Shown: positions 1-7,568 of the stretch, piece after piece | How positions within the stretch are numbered: position 1 is the stretch's first letter | How the letters are laid out: the number at the start of each line of letters is the position of its first letter | NCBI GenBank assembly: GCA_902596975.1 | Contig: CACJWS010000003.1 | Span: 101,914 to 136,235 of the forward strand | DNA from: an uncultured Pelagibacteraceae bacterium | GTDB taxonomy: Bacteria; Pseudomonadota; Alphaproteobacteria; Pelagibacterales; Pelagibacteraceae | Direction: 5' to 3' | Length of the DNA: 34,322 bases | Position numbers and translations under genes: made by a program | The notes under the pieces: model-generated | Database searches by the model: none | Told to the model about the DNA's origin: nothing | What the model saw: the letters and a program-made list of their open reading frames with translations, nothing else

Positions 1-1
1 T

Positions 2-658
2 GAAACAGTGTTTAACAATGTTTCATATTCAAGAGGCTTATATGGAAAAAAGCCAAACCCCCAACATATAGAAAAAGTTCTAAAAGATTTTAGTTTATGG
101 GATAAAAAAGATTTAAGGTTAAATCAGCTTTCAGGAGGAATGAAAAGACGTGTAATGATAGCAAAAGCATTATCACATGAACCTTCGATATTATTTCTTG
201 ATGAACCAACAGCAGGCGTTGATGTAGAATTGAGAAAAGATATGTGGAAAGTTGTAGAGGGATTAAGGAAAACAGGAGTAACTATAATATTAACAACACA
301 CTATATTGAAGAAGCAGAGGCAATCGCAGATCGAGTTGCTGTAATTAATCAAGGAGAAATCATTGTTGTTGATAATAAAATAGATTTATTGAAAAAAATG
401 GGTCATAAAAAATTAACTATTGAGTTGCAGGATAAAGTTGAAAAAATTCCATCAGAACTTGATGAATATAATCTATCAATCTCTAATGATAATTATTCAT
501 TAATTTACAACTATAACTTACATGCTGAAAGAACAGGTATTACAAAGATGCTTCAAGATTTAAAAAATGCAGGTTTGAGGATGAGAGATTTAAAAACAGA
601 GCAAAATAATCTTGAAAAGATTTTTGTGACATTGGTAAAGGAAAATAATGAGGATTAA
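2..658 (+). CDS. ABC-2 type exporter ATP-binding subunit, 5' end cut by window edge
   Basis: This is the nucleotide-binding subunit of an ABC exporter that would hydrolyse ATP on the cytoplasmic side and drive the permease encoded next. The reading frame is open from base 2, so the true start and the Walker A loop lie outside the window; the GTG at base 8 is internal. Visible motifs, counted from that GTG, are the signature LSGGM (41-45), Walker B ILFLDEPTAG (61-70) and the switch histidine in TTHYIEEAE (H98). The sequence resembles YadG-like ABC-2 ATPases. It overlaps the permease gene by 11 bases, which suggests translational coupling. The substrate cannot be read from the sequence. Confidence 0.9.
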   Translation, partial: ETVFNNVSYSRGLYGKKPNPQHIEKVLKDFSLWDKKDLRLNQLSGGMKRRVMIAKALSHEPSILFLDEPTAGVDVELRKDMWKVVEGLRKTGVTIILTTHYIEEAEAIADRVAVINQGEIIVVDNKIDLLKKMGHKKLTIELQDKVEKIPSELDEYNLSISNDNYSLIYNYNLHAERTGITKMLQDLKNAGLRMRDLKTEQNNLEKIFVTLVKENNED

Positions 659-1415
659 TTTTTACGCATTAAGAGCAATTTATTTTCATGAAATGGATAG
701 ATTTAGAAGAACATTAATACAATCTCTTCTTTCTCCAGTTTTATCTACTTCATTATACTTTATAGTATTCGGCTCGGTAATTGGGGATTATGTACAAAAA
801 ATTGATGGCATTAGTTATGGCTCTTATATAGTTCCAGGATTATTGATGTTAACATTATTAACGCAATCTATCAGTAACACTTCTTTTGGAATTTTTTTTC
901 CTAAATTTAATGGAACAATTTATGAAATTTTAGCAGCTCCAATTTCTACTGTAGAAATTGTAATTGCTTATGTTGGTGCAGGTGCAACTAAAACCTTAAT
1001 TGTTGCTGCAGTAATTTTCTGCACTTCACTTTTCTTTGCAGAAGTAAATGTAAAGTTTCCTTTACTAATGATTTTCTTATTAATTCTAGTTGCTTTTACT
1101 TTTGCTTTGTTTGGGTTTTTAATTGGACTTCTTAGTAAAAATTTCGAGCAAATGTCTATAATACCAACAATTGTCATAACACCAATGGTATTCTTAGGTG
1201 GAAGTTTGTATTCGCTAGATATGCTCCCAACTTTCTGGCAAACAGTCACTTATTTTAATCCTGTTGTATATTTAATTAATGGCCTGAGGTTTGCATTTTA
1301 TGGAGTTTCTGATTTTGATATTTGGATAAGTATTTCAACAATGTTTATATTTTTAATTGTATGTGTAACTATTGTCTCAATTATACTTAAAAAAGGTTAT
1401 AATATAAAAAATTAA
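648..1415 (+). CDS. ABC-2 type transporter permease
   Basis: This 255-residue integral membrane protein is the permease partner of the preceding ATPase. It has an amphipathic cytoplasmic N-terminus (HEMDRFRRT) followed by about six hydrophobic segments, the usual ABC-2 layout, and ends with a short basic tail (KKGYNIKN). The motif PMVFLGGSLY before the last helices and the loop NPVVYLINGLRF are typical of YadH-like ABC-2 permeases. The ATG lies inside the end of the ATPase gene. ABC-2 systems of this type export lipids, polysaccharides or drugs; nothing here selects among these. Confidence 0.88.
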   Translation: MRINFYALRAIYFHEMDRFRRTLIQSLLSPVLSTSLYFIVFGSVIGDYVQKIDGISYGSYIVPGLLMLTLLTQSISNTSFGIFFPKFNGTIYEILAAPISTVEIVIAYVGAGATKTLIVAAVIFCTSLFFAEVNVKFPLLMIFLLILVAFTFALFGFLIGLLSKNFEQMSIIPTIVITPMVFLGGSLYSLDMLPTFWQTVTYFNPVVYLINGLRFAFYGVSDFDIWISISTMFIFLIVCVTIVSIILKKGYNIKN

Positions 1416-1416
1416 T

Positions 1417-1584
1417 TTGACTGTTGACCAGATAATTCCTGCAATATTTTTAATATTAGTCTTAATATTAGTTCTACCTAATTTTCTCAGATCAAACTCA
1501 AATATTAAACAATTGATATCTAATTTTTCAATTTGGATAATAATTATACTTGTTATATTTGGATTGATGTATTTTTTGATGTAA
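1417..1584 (+). CDS. Small membrane protein, 55 residues, TTG start
   Basis: A 55-codon frame starts with TTG one base after the permease stop and ends at TAA 1582-1584. The protein starts (M/L)TVDQIIPAIF, has a hydrophobic stretch at about 6-22, a short polar loop (NFLRSNSNIKQ) and a second hydrophobic stretch at about 38-54. This is a two-helix hairpin with no catalytic motif. No ATG is available before residue 51, so TTG is the only start that uses the frame. Tight spacing on both sides suggests it belongs to the ABC-2 operon. The function is unknown. The main doubt is whether it is translated. Confidence 0.5.
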   Translation: MTVDQIIPAIFLILVLILVLPNFLRSNSNIKQLISNFSIWIIIILVIFGLMYFLM

Positions 1585-1592
1585 ATAGATTT

Positions 1593-1757
1593 ATGATTAA
1601 ATTTATTCTTCCAGCAGTACTATTAATTTTAATTATTATTTTCTGGGAAAAAATTAATGAATTTTTATTAAGCAAATTTAAAATCAAACTCAATTACATA
1701 GCTGTCATCATATTAGTTTTAATATTAGTGGTTTTATCTTTATTACTATATTTCTAA
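1593..1757 (+). CDS. Small two-helix membrane protein, 54 residues
   Basis: The predicted protein starts MIKFILPAVL, has hydrophobic segments at about 3-18 and 33-53, and a charged linker between them (WEKINEFLLSKFKIK). A longer frame opens at 1533, but its extra 20 residues overlap the preceding small gene, so the ATG at 1593, eight bases after that gene's stop, is preferred. It is followed after six bases by the TauE-family gene. No family was recognised. Two adjacent tiny membrane proteins between an ABC-2 exporter and a permease suggest one operon. Confidence 0.5.
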   Translation: MIKFILPAVLLILIIIFWEKINEFLLSKFKIKLNYIAVIILVLILVVLSLLLYF

Positions 1758-1763
1758 TTTATA

Positions 1764-2507
1764 ATGGAGATAAATTTATTATTCTTTGTTAGCGTTGTTC
1801 CAGCTATCGTATTATATGGAATTGCTAAGTCAGGTTTAGGTGGATCAATATCATTAATTTCAGTTCCATTAATGACAGTAGTAATGCCATTAAATCAAGC
1901 ACTTGCAATTATTTTACCAATATTAATTTTTTCAGACATTATTGCAGTTTATAGATTTAGAAGAGAGTTTGATTTTGGAACACTTAAATTAATAGTTCCA
2001 TTTGCAGCTATTGGAATAATAATTGGCTCATTTACATTTACTTATTTTTCTGAGGATTTGCTTAAATTAATTGTTGGGATAATGGGTTTTTTATTTTCTG
2101 GTCATTATTTTTTATTTAAAAAAGAAAAAACTATACCGGCAAAAAAAAACTTTTTTAAAGGTGCTATTTGTTCATCCATTGCTGGTTTTTCAAGTTTTTG
2201 TGTTCATGCGGGAGGAACTCCAACAAGTCTTTATTTGCTTCCACTAAGAATGAAAAAAGAAATTTATGTTGGCACAAGAATTATTTTTTTTAGTTGCGTC
2301 AATCTAATTAAGCTTCCTCTGTATGTTTATTTATCTATGATGAATTTTGATACTTTATATCAATCAGTTACTCTCTTTCCCTTAGCGCTTATTGGAATAT
2401 TTATAGGTTATAAATTACTTAAAATAATTGAGGAAAATTTATTTTATAATATCATTTACGCTTTAATTCTTGTTAGTAGTGCTAAGTTAATAATTGATTT
2501 CATATAA
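1764..2507 (+). CDS. TauE/SafE family membrane permease
   Basis: This 247-residue protein has about eight hydrophobic segments and the family's two-repeat pattern: an N-terminal glycine-rich segment (GIAKSGLGGSIS) and a second repeat beginning near residue 135 (GFSSFCVHAGGTPTSLYLLP). TauE/SafE proteins are predicted exporters or importers of sulfite, sulfonates or small organic anions. It follows two small membrane proteins at close spacing. It differs from the 361-residue TauE-family protein at 22394-23479 in length and context and is not beside sulfur genes, so its substrate is open. Confidence 0.85.
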   Translation: MEINLLFFVSVVPAIVLYGIAKSGLGGSISLISVPLMTVVMPLNQALAIILPILIFSDIIAVYRFRREFDFGTLKLIVPFAAIGIIIGSFTFTYFSEDLLKLIVGIMGFLFSGHYFLFKKEKTIPAKKNFFKGAICSSIAGFSSFCVHAGGTPTSLYLLPLRMKKEIYVGTRIIFFSCVNLIKLPLYVYLSMMNFDTLYQSVTLFPLALIGIFIGYKLLKIIEENLFYNIIYALILVSSAKLIIDFI

Positions 2508-2521
2508 TCTTTGAAATAAGT

Positions 2522-2585
2522 TGAAGATGGGGTGCCAGAAGGCTGAGAAATACCCTTAGAACCTGTCCGGTAATTCAGAAAGGGA
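2522..2585 (+). promoter_or_regulatory. TPP (thiamine pyrophosphate) riboswitch
   Basis: The hallmark TPP aptamer blocks occur in order: GGGGTGCC, a very short P3 hairpin (GCC-AGAA-GGC), CTGAGAAATACCC, GAACCTG, and a 3' GGGAAA just before the ATG at 2588. P2 pairs GGGGT with ACCC. The P5 helix is weak (CCGG against TCAG). The aptamer's 3' strand AAAGGG doubles as the ribosome-binding site, so TPP binding should block translation directly with no separate expression platform. This matches the reported thiamine-regulated thiV genes of SAR11 bacteria. Confidence 0.92.
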
Positions 2586-2587
2586 AA

Positions 2588-4018
2588 ATGAATAATTTAA
2601 ATATAATCAATCAATCATCAGCAATAATATTAATTATTTCAATTTCTTTAATATTTGTTTTTGTTGGAATTTATTTTTCAAAAAAATTTAAAGGACTTAA
2701 TAATTATTTAGTTGCAAACCGTTCGATTGGAACTTTATCCTTAACAACAAGTCTTGTTGCTTCAGCACTTGGTGCTTGGATTTTATTTGGACCTGCATCA
2801 GCAGCAACATGGGGAGGAATTGGTGCAGTGATTGGTTATTCACTAGGAACTGCATTTCCACTCTTTATTTTAATTTATCTTGGTAAAAAATTTAGAACTA
2901 GTTATCCGCAAGGCAAAAGTATTATTGAAATTATAAGATTAAGATTTGGACCAAATCTTTATAAACTTATTTTAGTTTTTTCCATTTTTTATATGACAAT
3001 CTTTTTAATTGCTGAAGTTACTGCTGTAGCTTTTTTAATTAATTACATTTCTGGTACTGAATTGTGGATTACCTCTTTAATAGTAATATCATGTTCGTTA
3101 CTTTACACATTATATGGAGGGTTAAGAGCATCCTTAATCACAGATAATATTCAATTTTTTGTATTTACAGCTCTTTTAATAATTAGTTTAATTTTTATTA
3201 CCTCAATTGAAACAAACGAATTTAACTTTGAAATTATTAAAAATAATAATCCGCATTTGTTAAGTTTTAGTTATCTCCCAAATTATACTGCTGGTTTAAC
3301 TTTCTTTATTGCCGTTGCTGCAACTAATCTTTTTCATCAAGGTAATTGGCAGAGAGTTTATGCTGCAAAAAATTACGAGGTTTTAAAAAAAAGTTTAATA
3401 TTTTCATTTTTAATAATATTACCAATAGTCTTCTTTATGGGATTTAGTGGTTTAGTGGCTGTCTCTCAAGATACTAATGTCATACCTGATCTTGCATTTT
3501 TCTCAATTTTATTAAAAGAAAATTTAATAATATTTTCAGTCATTGTAATAATTTTAGCTATCTCTTTAACAATAAGCAGTATTGATACTTTAATAAATGC
3601 TATTTCAAGTTTGGTAATAGTCGATGTAGATAAAGTATTAAATTTAAAAAATAATCATTTAAATATCTCAAAACAATTTGTTATTTTTCTTTCGGTCATA
3701 GCTTTTTTTGTTGCATCAAAAGGATTTAGTATTCTTTATTTATTCTTAATAGCAGATTTATTTTGTTGTGCGGCTGTTCTAAGTGTTTTTTATACTTTTT
3801 ATTCTAAATCTTATGATGAAAAAAATGCATATGTTTCTATATTAATAGGATTAATTGCAGGACTATTATTTTTCCCAAGTCCAGATTTTTCTAAATCAAT
3901 ACTATTTGGCGTAATTTTGCCTATGGATTTTGCACCATCGTATATTTCTCAATCTCTTTTATTTTGTTCATTTATTGCGGCAACTTTATCACCAATAATT
4001 GCATGGAAATTGAAATAA
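2588..4018 (+). CDS. thiV: Sodium:solute symporter, thiamine-precursor (HMP) transporter ThiV
   Basis: This 476-residue sodium:solute symporter family protein has about 13 hydrophobic segments. The conserved SSS core is visible: NNYLVANRSIG near residue 38, then SALGAWILFGPASAATWGG. A TPP riboswitch ends three bases before its ATG, which ties it to thiamine metabolism. Riboswitch-linked SSS transporters are called ThiV, and in SAR11 this gene is proposed to import the pyrimidine precursor HMP. The substrate is therefore inferred from regulation and known SAR11 biology, not from binding residues. The gene stands alone, with no thi biosynthesis genes in the window. Confidence 0.85.
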   Translation: MNNLNIINQSSAIILIISISLIFVFVGIYFSKKFKGLNNYLVANRSIGTLSLTTSLVASALGAWILFGPASAATWGGIGAVIGYSLGTAFPLFILIYLGKKFRTSYPQGKSIIEIIRLRFGPNLYKLILVFSIFYMTIFLIAEVTAVAFLINYISGTELWITSLIVISCSLLYTLYGGLRASLITDNIQFFVFTALLIISLIFITSIETNEFNFEIIKNNNPHLLSFSYLPNYTAGLTFFIAVAATNLFHQGNWQRVYAAKNYEVLKKSLIFSFLIILPIVFFMGFSGLVAVSQDTNVIPDLAFFSILLKENLIIFSVIVIILAISLTISSIDTLINAISSLVIVDVDKVLNLKNNHLNISKQFVIFLSVIAFFVASKGFSILYLFLIADLFCCAAVLSVFYTFYSKSYDEKNAYVSILIGLIAGLLFFPSPDFSKSILFGVILPMDFAPSYISQSLLFCSFIAATLSPIIAWKLK

Positions 4019-4046
4019 TTGATGTTTATTAAAAACCTAATTATTG

Positions 4047-4052
4047 TATAAT
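4047..4052 (+). promoter_or_regulatory. Candidate -10 box (TATAAT) for rseP, possibly leaderless
   Basis: A perfect TATAAT, preceded by TG, ends seven bases before the rseP ATG (4060). No purine-rich ribosome-binding site lies between. If it is used, transcription would start within a base or two of the ATG. No convincing -35 box is seen at 16-18 bases upstream. The same TGTATAAT-to-ATG geometry recurs at 32231-32244. Confidence 0.4.
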
Positions 4053-4059
4053 TTAATAA

Positions 4060-5169
4060 ATGCTCAATTTTATATTACCATTTATTGTATTAATTGTTGT
4101 TGTTGTTTTCATTCATGAATATGGACACTATTATTTTGCAAAAAGATATGGTGTTGGTGTAACAGACTTTTCGATAGGTTTTGGTCGAGAATTATTTGGA
4201 TGGAACGATAAATCAGGGACAAGATGGAAAGTTTGTTGGATACCACTAGGCGGTTATGTAAAATTTTTCGGAGATAGGAATGTATTTTCACAAGCAGATC
4301 AAGAGGAACTACTAAAAAAATATAGCAAAGAAGACCAACATAAATTGTTTGTAACAAAACCTCTTTACCAAAGAGCATTAATTGTTGCTGGAGGACCATT
4401 GGCTAATTTTATATTAGCTTTAGTCATTTTTACTTTCATATACATGTTTGCAGGTAAAGATTTTACACCAGCTGTAATTGATGAAGTATTAAAAGATAGT
4501 CCAGCAGAAGTTGCTGGTATGCAAAAAAATGATGTTATTATTGAAATAGATAATACAAAAGTTGAGAGTATTCTTGATGTTTCTAAATTAATAGCAATGT
4601 CAACATCAGAATTTATCGATTTTAAAGTTTCAAGATATGACCAGGAGATAATTTTAAAAGTTAAACCAAATTTTGTTGATAGCGTTGATGAATTAGGAAA
4701 CAAATTAAAGAAAAGGATGGTAGGTATTAAACTTAGTCCTTATAACAATCAAATAACACACAAAAAACTTGGACCTGCACAAGCTTTGCTTCAATCATTT
4801 AATGAAGTTTATTTTGTAACAACTTCATCACTTAAATATCTTGGATCAATGTTTACAGGAGCAGGGGACAGCTCTCAATTGGGTGGTCCTATAAGAATAG
4901 CAAAAATTTCTGGCCAAGTTGCAGAATTTGGAATTATACCTTTTGTCAGTATGATGGCTTATATTTCAATAAGTTTAGGATTAATTAACTTGTTTCCCAT
5001 ACCTTTATTAGACGGAGGACATCTCATGTTTTACGCATTTGAAAAAGTTTTAGGTCGTCCTTTAAGTCAAAAAACACAGGAAGGTTTTTTTCGAATCGGA
5101 ATGTTTTTGTTGTTATCTTTGATGTTTTTCGCAACATTTAATGACCTTAAAGATTTAGGCTTATTTTAA
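4060..5169 (+). CDS. rseP: Site-2 intramembrane zinc metalloprotease RseP
   Basis: This 369-residue M50 family protease cleaves membrane-bound anti-sigma factors and signal-peptide remnants within the inner membrane. The zinc motif HEYGH (19-23) lies in the first helix and the third ligand is probably D318 in LLDGGH. One PDZ domain spans about residues 130-200 (DSPAEVAGMQKNDVII). Four transmembrane helices fit the family topology. The start is fixed by the short hydrophobic N-terminus before HEYGH. In many proteobacteria rseP sits beside dxr and bamA; here it stands between thiV and HU, so that context is lost. Confidence 0.93.
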   Translation: MLNFILPFIVLIVVVVFIHEYGHYYFAKRYGVGVTDFSIGFGRELFGWNDKSGTRWKVCWIPLGGYVKFFGDRNVFSQADQEELLKKYSKEDQHKLFVTKPLYQRALIVAGGPLANFILALVIFTFIYMFAGKDFTPAVIDEVLKDSPAEVAGMQKNDVIIEIDNTKVESILDVSKLIAMSTSEFIDFKVSRYDQEIILKVKPNFVDSVDELGNKLKKRMVGIKLSPYNNQITHKKLGPAQALLQSFNEVYFVTTSSLKYLGSMFTGAGDSSQLGGPIRIAKISGQVAEFGIIPFVSMMAYISISLGLINLFPIPLLDGGHLMFYAFEKVLGRPLSQKTQEGFFRIGMFLLLSLMFFATFNDLKDLGLF

Positions 5170-5321
5170 GGCTTTTTTAATAGCTAAAAAAACATTGTAT
5201 TTATTGACTTTTTTTACCACTATATATTGTTGTTCAAAAAAAAATATATACTAAAAAAAAGCTTGAATTATCAATGATTTTGTTAAGTATAGTTTTATAA
5301 ACCTTTAAAACCGGAGCTAAA

Positions 5322-5597
5322 ATGAACAAAAAACAATTAGTAGCAAAGCTAGCTGGTTCGTTAAATCAAAGTAAAGCTGATGCAGAGCGTACTTTTGATA
5401 CTATTACGAACACTATACTAGATGCGTTGAAAAACGACGATTCTGTAAAGATTGCAGGTTTTGGTACATATAAAGTGGCTAAAAGAAAAGCCCGAATTGG
5501 ACGTAATCCAAGAACTGGAGAGCAAATCCAAATCGCTGCTTCTCAAAAGGTAAAGTTTTTACCTGCTAAAGCACTTAAAGAAGTATTTAACAAGTAA
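5322..5597 (+). CDS. hup: DNA-binding protein HU
   Basis: This 91-residue nucleoid protein has the usual HU length. It begins MNKKQLVAKLAG, has the DNA-binding arm with GRNPRTGEQIQIAAS at about 60-74, and ends with LKEVFNK. It binds and bends DNA as a dimer without strong sequence preference. It could be an IHF subunit, but the arm and overall pattern fit HU better. A 152-base gap full of A-tracts precedes it and a strong hairpin terminator follows, so it is probably transcribed alone. Confidence 0.95.
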   Translation: MNKKQLVAKLAGSLNQSKADAERTFDTITNTILDALKNDDSVKIAGFGTYKVAKRKARIGRNPRTGEQIQIAASQKVKFLPAKALKEVFNK

Positions 5598-5606
5598 ATC
5601 TCATTT

Positions 5607-5650
5607 AACAGCCTTTATTAGGAATGGTAGAATTCTTAATAAAGGCTGTT
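5607..5650 (+). terminator. Rho-independent terminator after HU
   Basis: A 19-base stem (5607-5625 with 5632-5650) has one G-T pair and a 6-base loop. It begins ten bases after the HU stop and is followed by a short, interrupted T-run (TTTCT). The right arm reads ATTCTTAATAAAGGCTGTT. Confidence 0.85.
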
Positions 5651-5720
5651 TCTACATGCAAAAACTGCATATCTATTTTTAACAACAATCATTAGTTTTT
5701 ATTTATTTTAAAATTATAAG

Positions 5721-5746
5721 AACCTCTTTTTAACAATGGAGGTTAA
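5721..5746 (+). promoter_or_regulatory. Hairpin that can hide the amt ribosome-binding site
   Basis: AACCTC at 5721-5726 is complementary to GAGGTT at 5739-5744; a T-G pair extends the stem to seven. The right arm contains the strong GGAGG ribosome-binding site three or four bases before the amt ATG (5747). A four-codon frame ATG-GAG-GTT-AAA-TGA (5736-5750) also overlaps the amt start. Either could tune translation of the transporter, but no trigger is visible. Confidence 0.45.
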
Positions 5747-7048
5747 ATGACTAAACATTTAAAAAAACTTGTCGGTCCTTTAGTAAGTTTGTTTTTCTTA
5801 CTGAATATGACAAGTGTAGGTTATGCCGAATCTACAGTCTCTGCAGAAGTTGGATTTATTTTTAATACATTTCTATTTTTAGTTTGTGGTTTTCTTGTCA
5901 TGTTTATGGCTTGCGGATTTGCGATGCTAGAATCAGGAATGGTAACTTCAAAAAGTGTATCTGTAATTTGTGCAAAAAATATAGGATTATTTTCAATCGC
6001 TGGAATTATGTTCTGGATGGTAGGTTATAATCTAGCATATGGAATTCCAGAAGGTGGCTATATAGGAACATTCACTCCGTGGTCTGATGCAAGTGCTGTT
6101 GATACAGGATATGCAGATGGTTCGGATTGGTATTTCCAAATGGTATTCTGTGCAACAACAGTATCAATTGTATCTGGTACGTTAGCAGAAAGAATTAAAT
6201 TATGGCCTTTCTTCTTATTTGCAGCAATTTTATCAGGTATCATTTATCCAATTGTCATGGGATGGCAATGGGGTGGTGGCTGGTTAGCCGCTTTAGGTTT
6301 CAATGATTTTGCTGGTTCAACTCTTGTACACTCAACTGGTGGTGCTGCAGCATTAGCAGGAGCTATGTTGTTAGGTGCGAGAACGGGAAGATTTGCTAAA
6401 TCAGGTGAAGCAAAACCAATGAGACCATTTGCAGCTTCTTCTATACCTTTAGTAACAGTTGGAGTATTTATTTTATGGTTAGGTTGGTTCGGTTTCAACG
6501 GTGGTTCACAACTTGCTATGGGAACTTTCGATGATGCGGTAGCAGTATCAAATATATTTATTAATACAAACTTAGCAGCGTGTGGTGGTGTTTTAGCTGC
6601 AGCAGTTATTACTAGATTAATGTATGGTAAAACTGATGTAGTTCAAATGCTTAACGGTGCGATTGGTGGATTAGTTGCGATAACAGCTGAACCGCTAGCG
6701 CCAGCACCTATAGCAGCAATATTCATTGGTGCGATTGGTGGATTAATAGTAGTGTTTGGAACAAAACTATTATTCTCATTTAAAATCGATGATGTTGTTG
6801 GTGCAATACCAGCTCACTTATTTGCTGGAGTTTGGGGAACATTAGCTGTTCCACTAACAAACTCTGATGCAAACTTTAGTGCACAGTTAATCGGTGTAAT
6901 CTCGATAAACGCATTTGTTTTCGTAGTGTCGTACATTGTATGGGCAATTATGAAAAATACTATGGGTATCAGATTGAGTAAAGAGGCTGAACTGAAAGGT
7001 ACAGACGTAACCGAAACTGGTGTGATAGCTTACGCAATAAGAGACTAA
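5747..7048 (+). CDS. amtB: Ammonium transporter (Amt family)
   Basis: This 433-residue inner-membrane ammonium channel has a cleavable-looking signal peptide (about 1-27, ending GYA|ES) and about eleven transmembrane helices. Key Amt residues are present: D187 in FNDFAGSTLVHS, the twin pore histidines H195 and H357 (IPAHLFAGVWG), and aromatic gate residues near 130-150. The cytoplasmic tail is short. No glnK/glnB gene lies next to it, although amt is often paired with one. It has a strong GGAGG site that can fold into a hairpin. A terminator follows immediately. Confidence 0.96.
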   Translation: MTKHLKKLVGPLVSLFFLLNMTSVGYAESTVSAEVGFIFNTFLFLVCGFLVMFMACGFAMLESGMVTSKSVSVICAKNIGLFSIAGIMFWMVGYNLAYGIPEGGYIGTFTPWSDASAVDTGYADGSDWYFQMVFCATTVSIVSGTLAERIKLWPFFLFAAILSGIIYPIVMGWQWGGGWLAALGFNDFAGSTLVHSTGGAAALAGAMLLGARTGRFAKSGEAKPMRPFAASSIPLVTVGVFILWLGWFGFNGGSQLAMGTFDDAVAVSNIFINTNLAACGGVLAAAVITRLMYGKTDVVQMLNGAIGGLVAITAEPLAPAPIAAIFIGAIGGLIVVFGTKLLFSFKIDDVVGAIPAHLFAGVWGTLAVPLTNSDANFSAQLIGVISINAFVFVVSYIVWAIMKNTMGIRLSKEAELKGTDVTETGVIAYAIRD

Positions 7049-7075
7049 ATTTAACTCCCTCCCTTAAGTTAAATC

Positions 7076-7105
7076 AAAAAGGCCCCTTAATTGGGGCCTT
7101 TTTTT
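7076..7105. terminator. Bidirectional terminator between amt and bcp
   Basis: The stem AAAAAGGCCCC / GGGGCCTTTTT has a TTAATT loop (7087-7092). It carries a T-run on the + strand and an A-run on the left arm, so it can stop transcription from both sides. It overlaps the stop codon of the minus-strand peroxiredoxin gene. Confidence 0.9.
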
Positions 7106-7568
7106 ATTCTACTGATTTTAAAAATTTTAGAACTTCTTTGGCGTGATCTTTAACTTTAACTGAACGCCATTCTTTAATAATTTTGTCATCTTTTAATAAA
7201 AATGTGCTTCTTATTAATCCCATAAATTCTCTGCCCATGAATTTTTTCTTGCCCCAAACTTTATATGCCTTAATTGCTTCTTTTTTTACATCTGCTACTA
7301 AATCAAACTTAATTTTGAATTTATTTCTAAACTTTTCATGACTTTCCATACTATCTTTAGAAATACCAATTACTTCACAGTCTAATTTTTTAAATTGTGA
7401 AAGAAGTGAATTGAAATCTTTAGTCTCAATTGTGCAGCCAGGTGTATTATCTTTTGGATAGAAATATAAAACTTTGTATTTACTTTTAACTTTGTTTAAT
7501 TGAAATTTCTCAGAATTTGTGGATGGTATTTTAAAATTAGGTGCAGCTCTATTAGCTATTTTTGTCAT
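7104..7568 (-). CDS. bcp: Peroxiredoxin, BCP/PrxQ type
   Basis: This 154-residue thiol peroxidase reduces hydrogen peroxide and organic hydroperoxides in the cytoplasm. The peroxidatic cysteine is C45 in DNTPGCTIET, with the thioredoxin-fold strand KVLYFYPKDNTPGC. The E. coli-type resolving cysteine five residues later is missing (TIETKDF); a second cysteine occurs at C63, so resolution may use C63 or an external thiol. The gene overlaps the end of the upstream 7552-8610 gene by 17 bases on the same strand and ends inside the shared terminator. Confidence 0.93.
   Translation of the reverse strand: MTKIANRAAPNFKIPSTNSEKFQLNKVKSKYKVLYFYPKDNTPGCTIETKDFNSLLSQFKKLDCEVIGISKDSMESHEKFRNKFKIKFDLVADVKKEAIKAYKVWGKKKFMGREFMGLIRSTFLLKDDKIIKEWRSVKVKDHAKEVLKFLKSVE

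Noticed and set aside
5171..5200. TTTTTTAATAGCTAAAAAA after rseP as a terminator
   Set aside because: The stem is A/T only and interrupted, with no G/C core; too weak to call.
5204..5228. TTGACT followed by TATATT before HU as a promoter
   Set aside because: The spacing is only 13 bases; no box pair with 16-18 base spacing was found in this A-tract-rich gap.
6058..6498. Two minus-strand frames inside the ammonium transporter gene
   Set aside because: They are mirror frames of a well-supported Amt gene with low-complexity composition.
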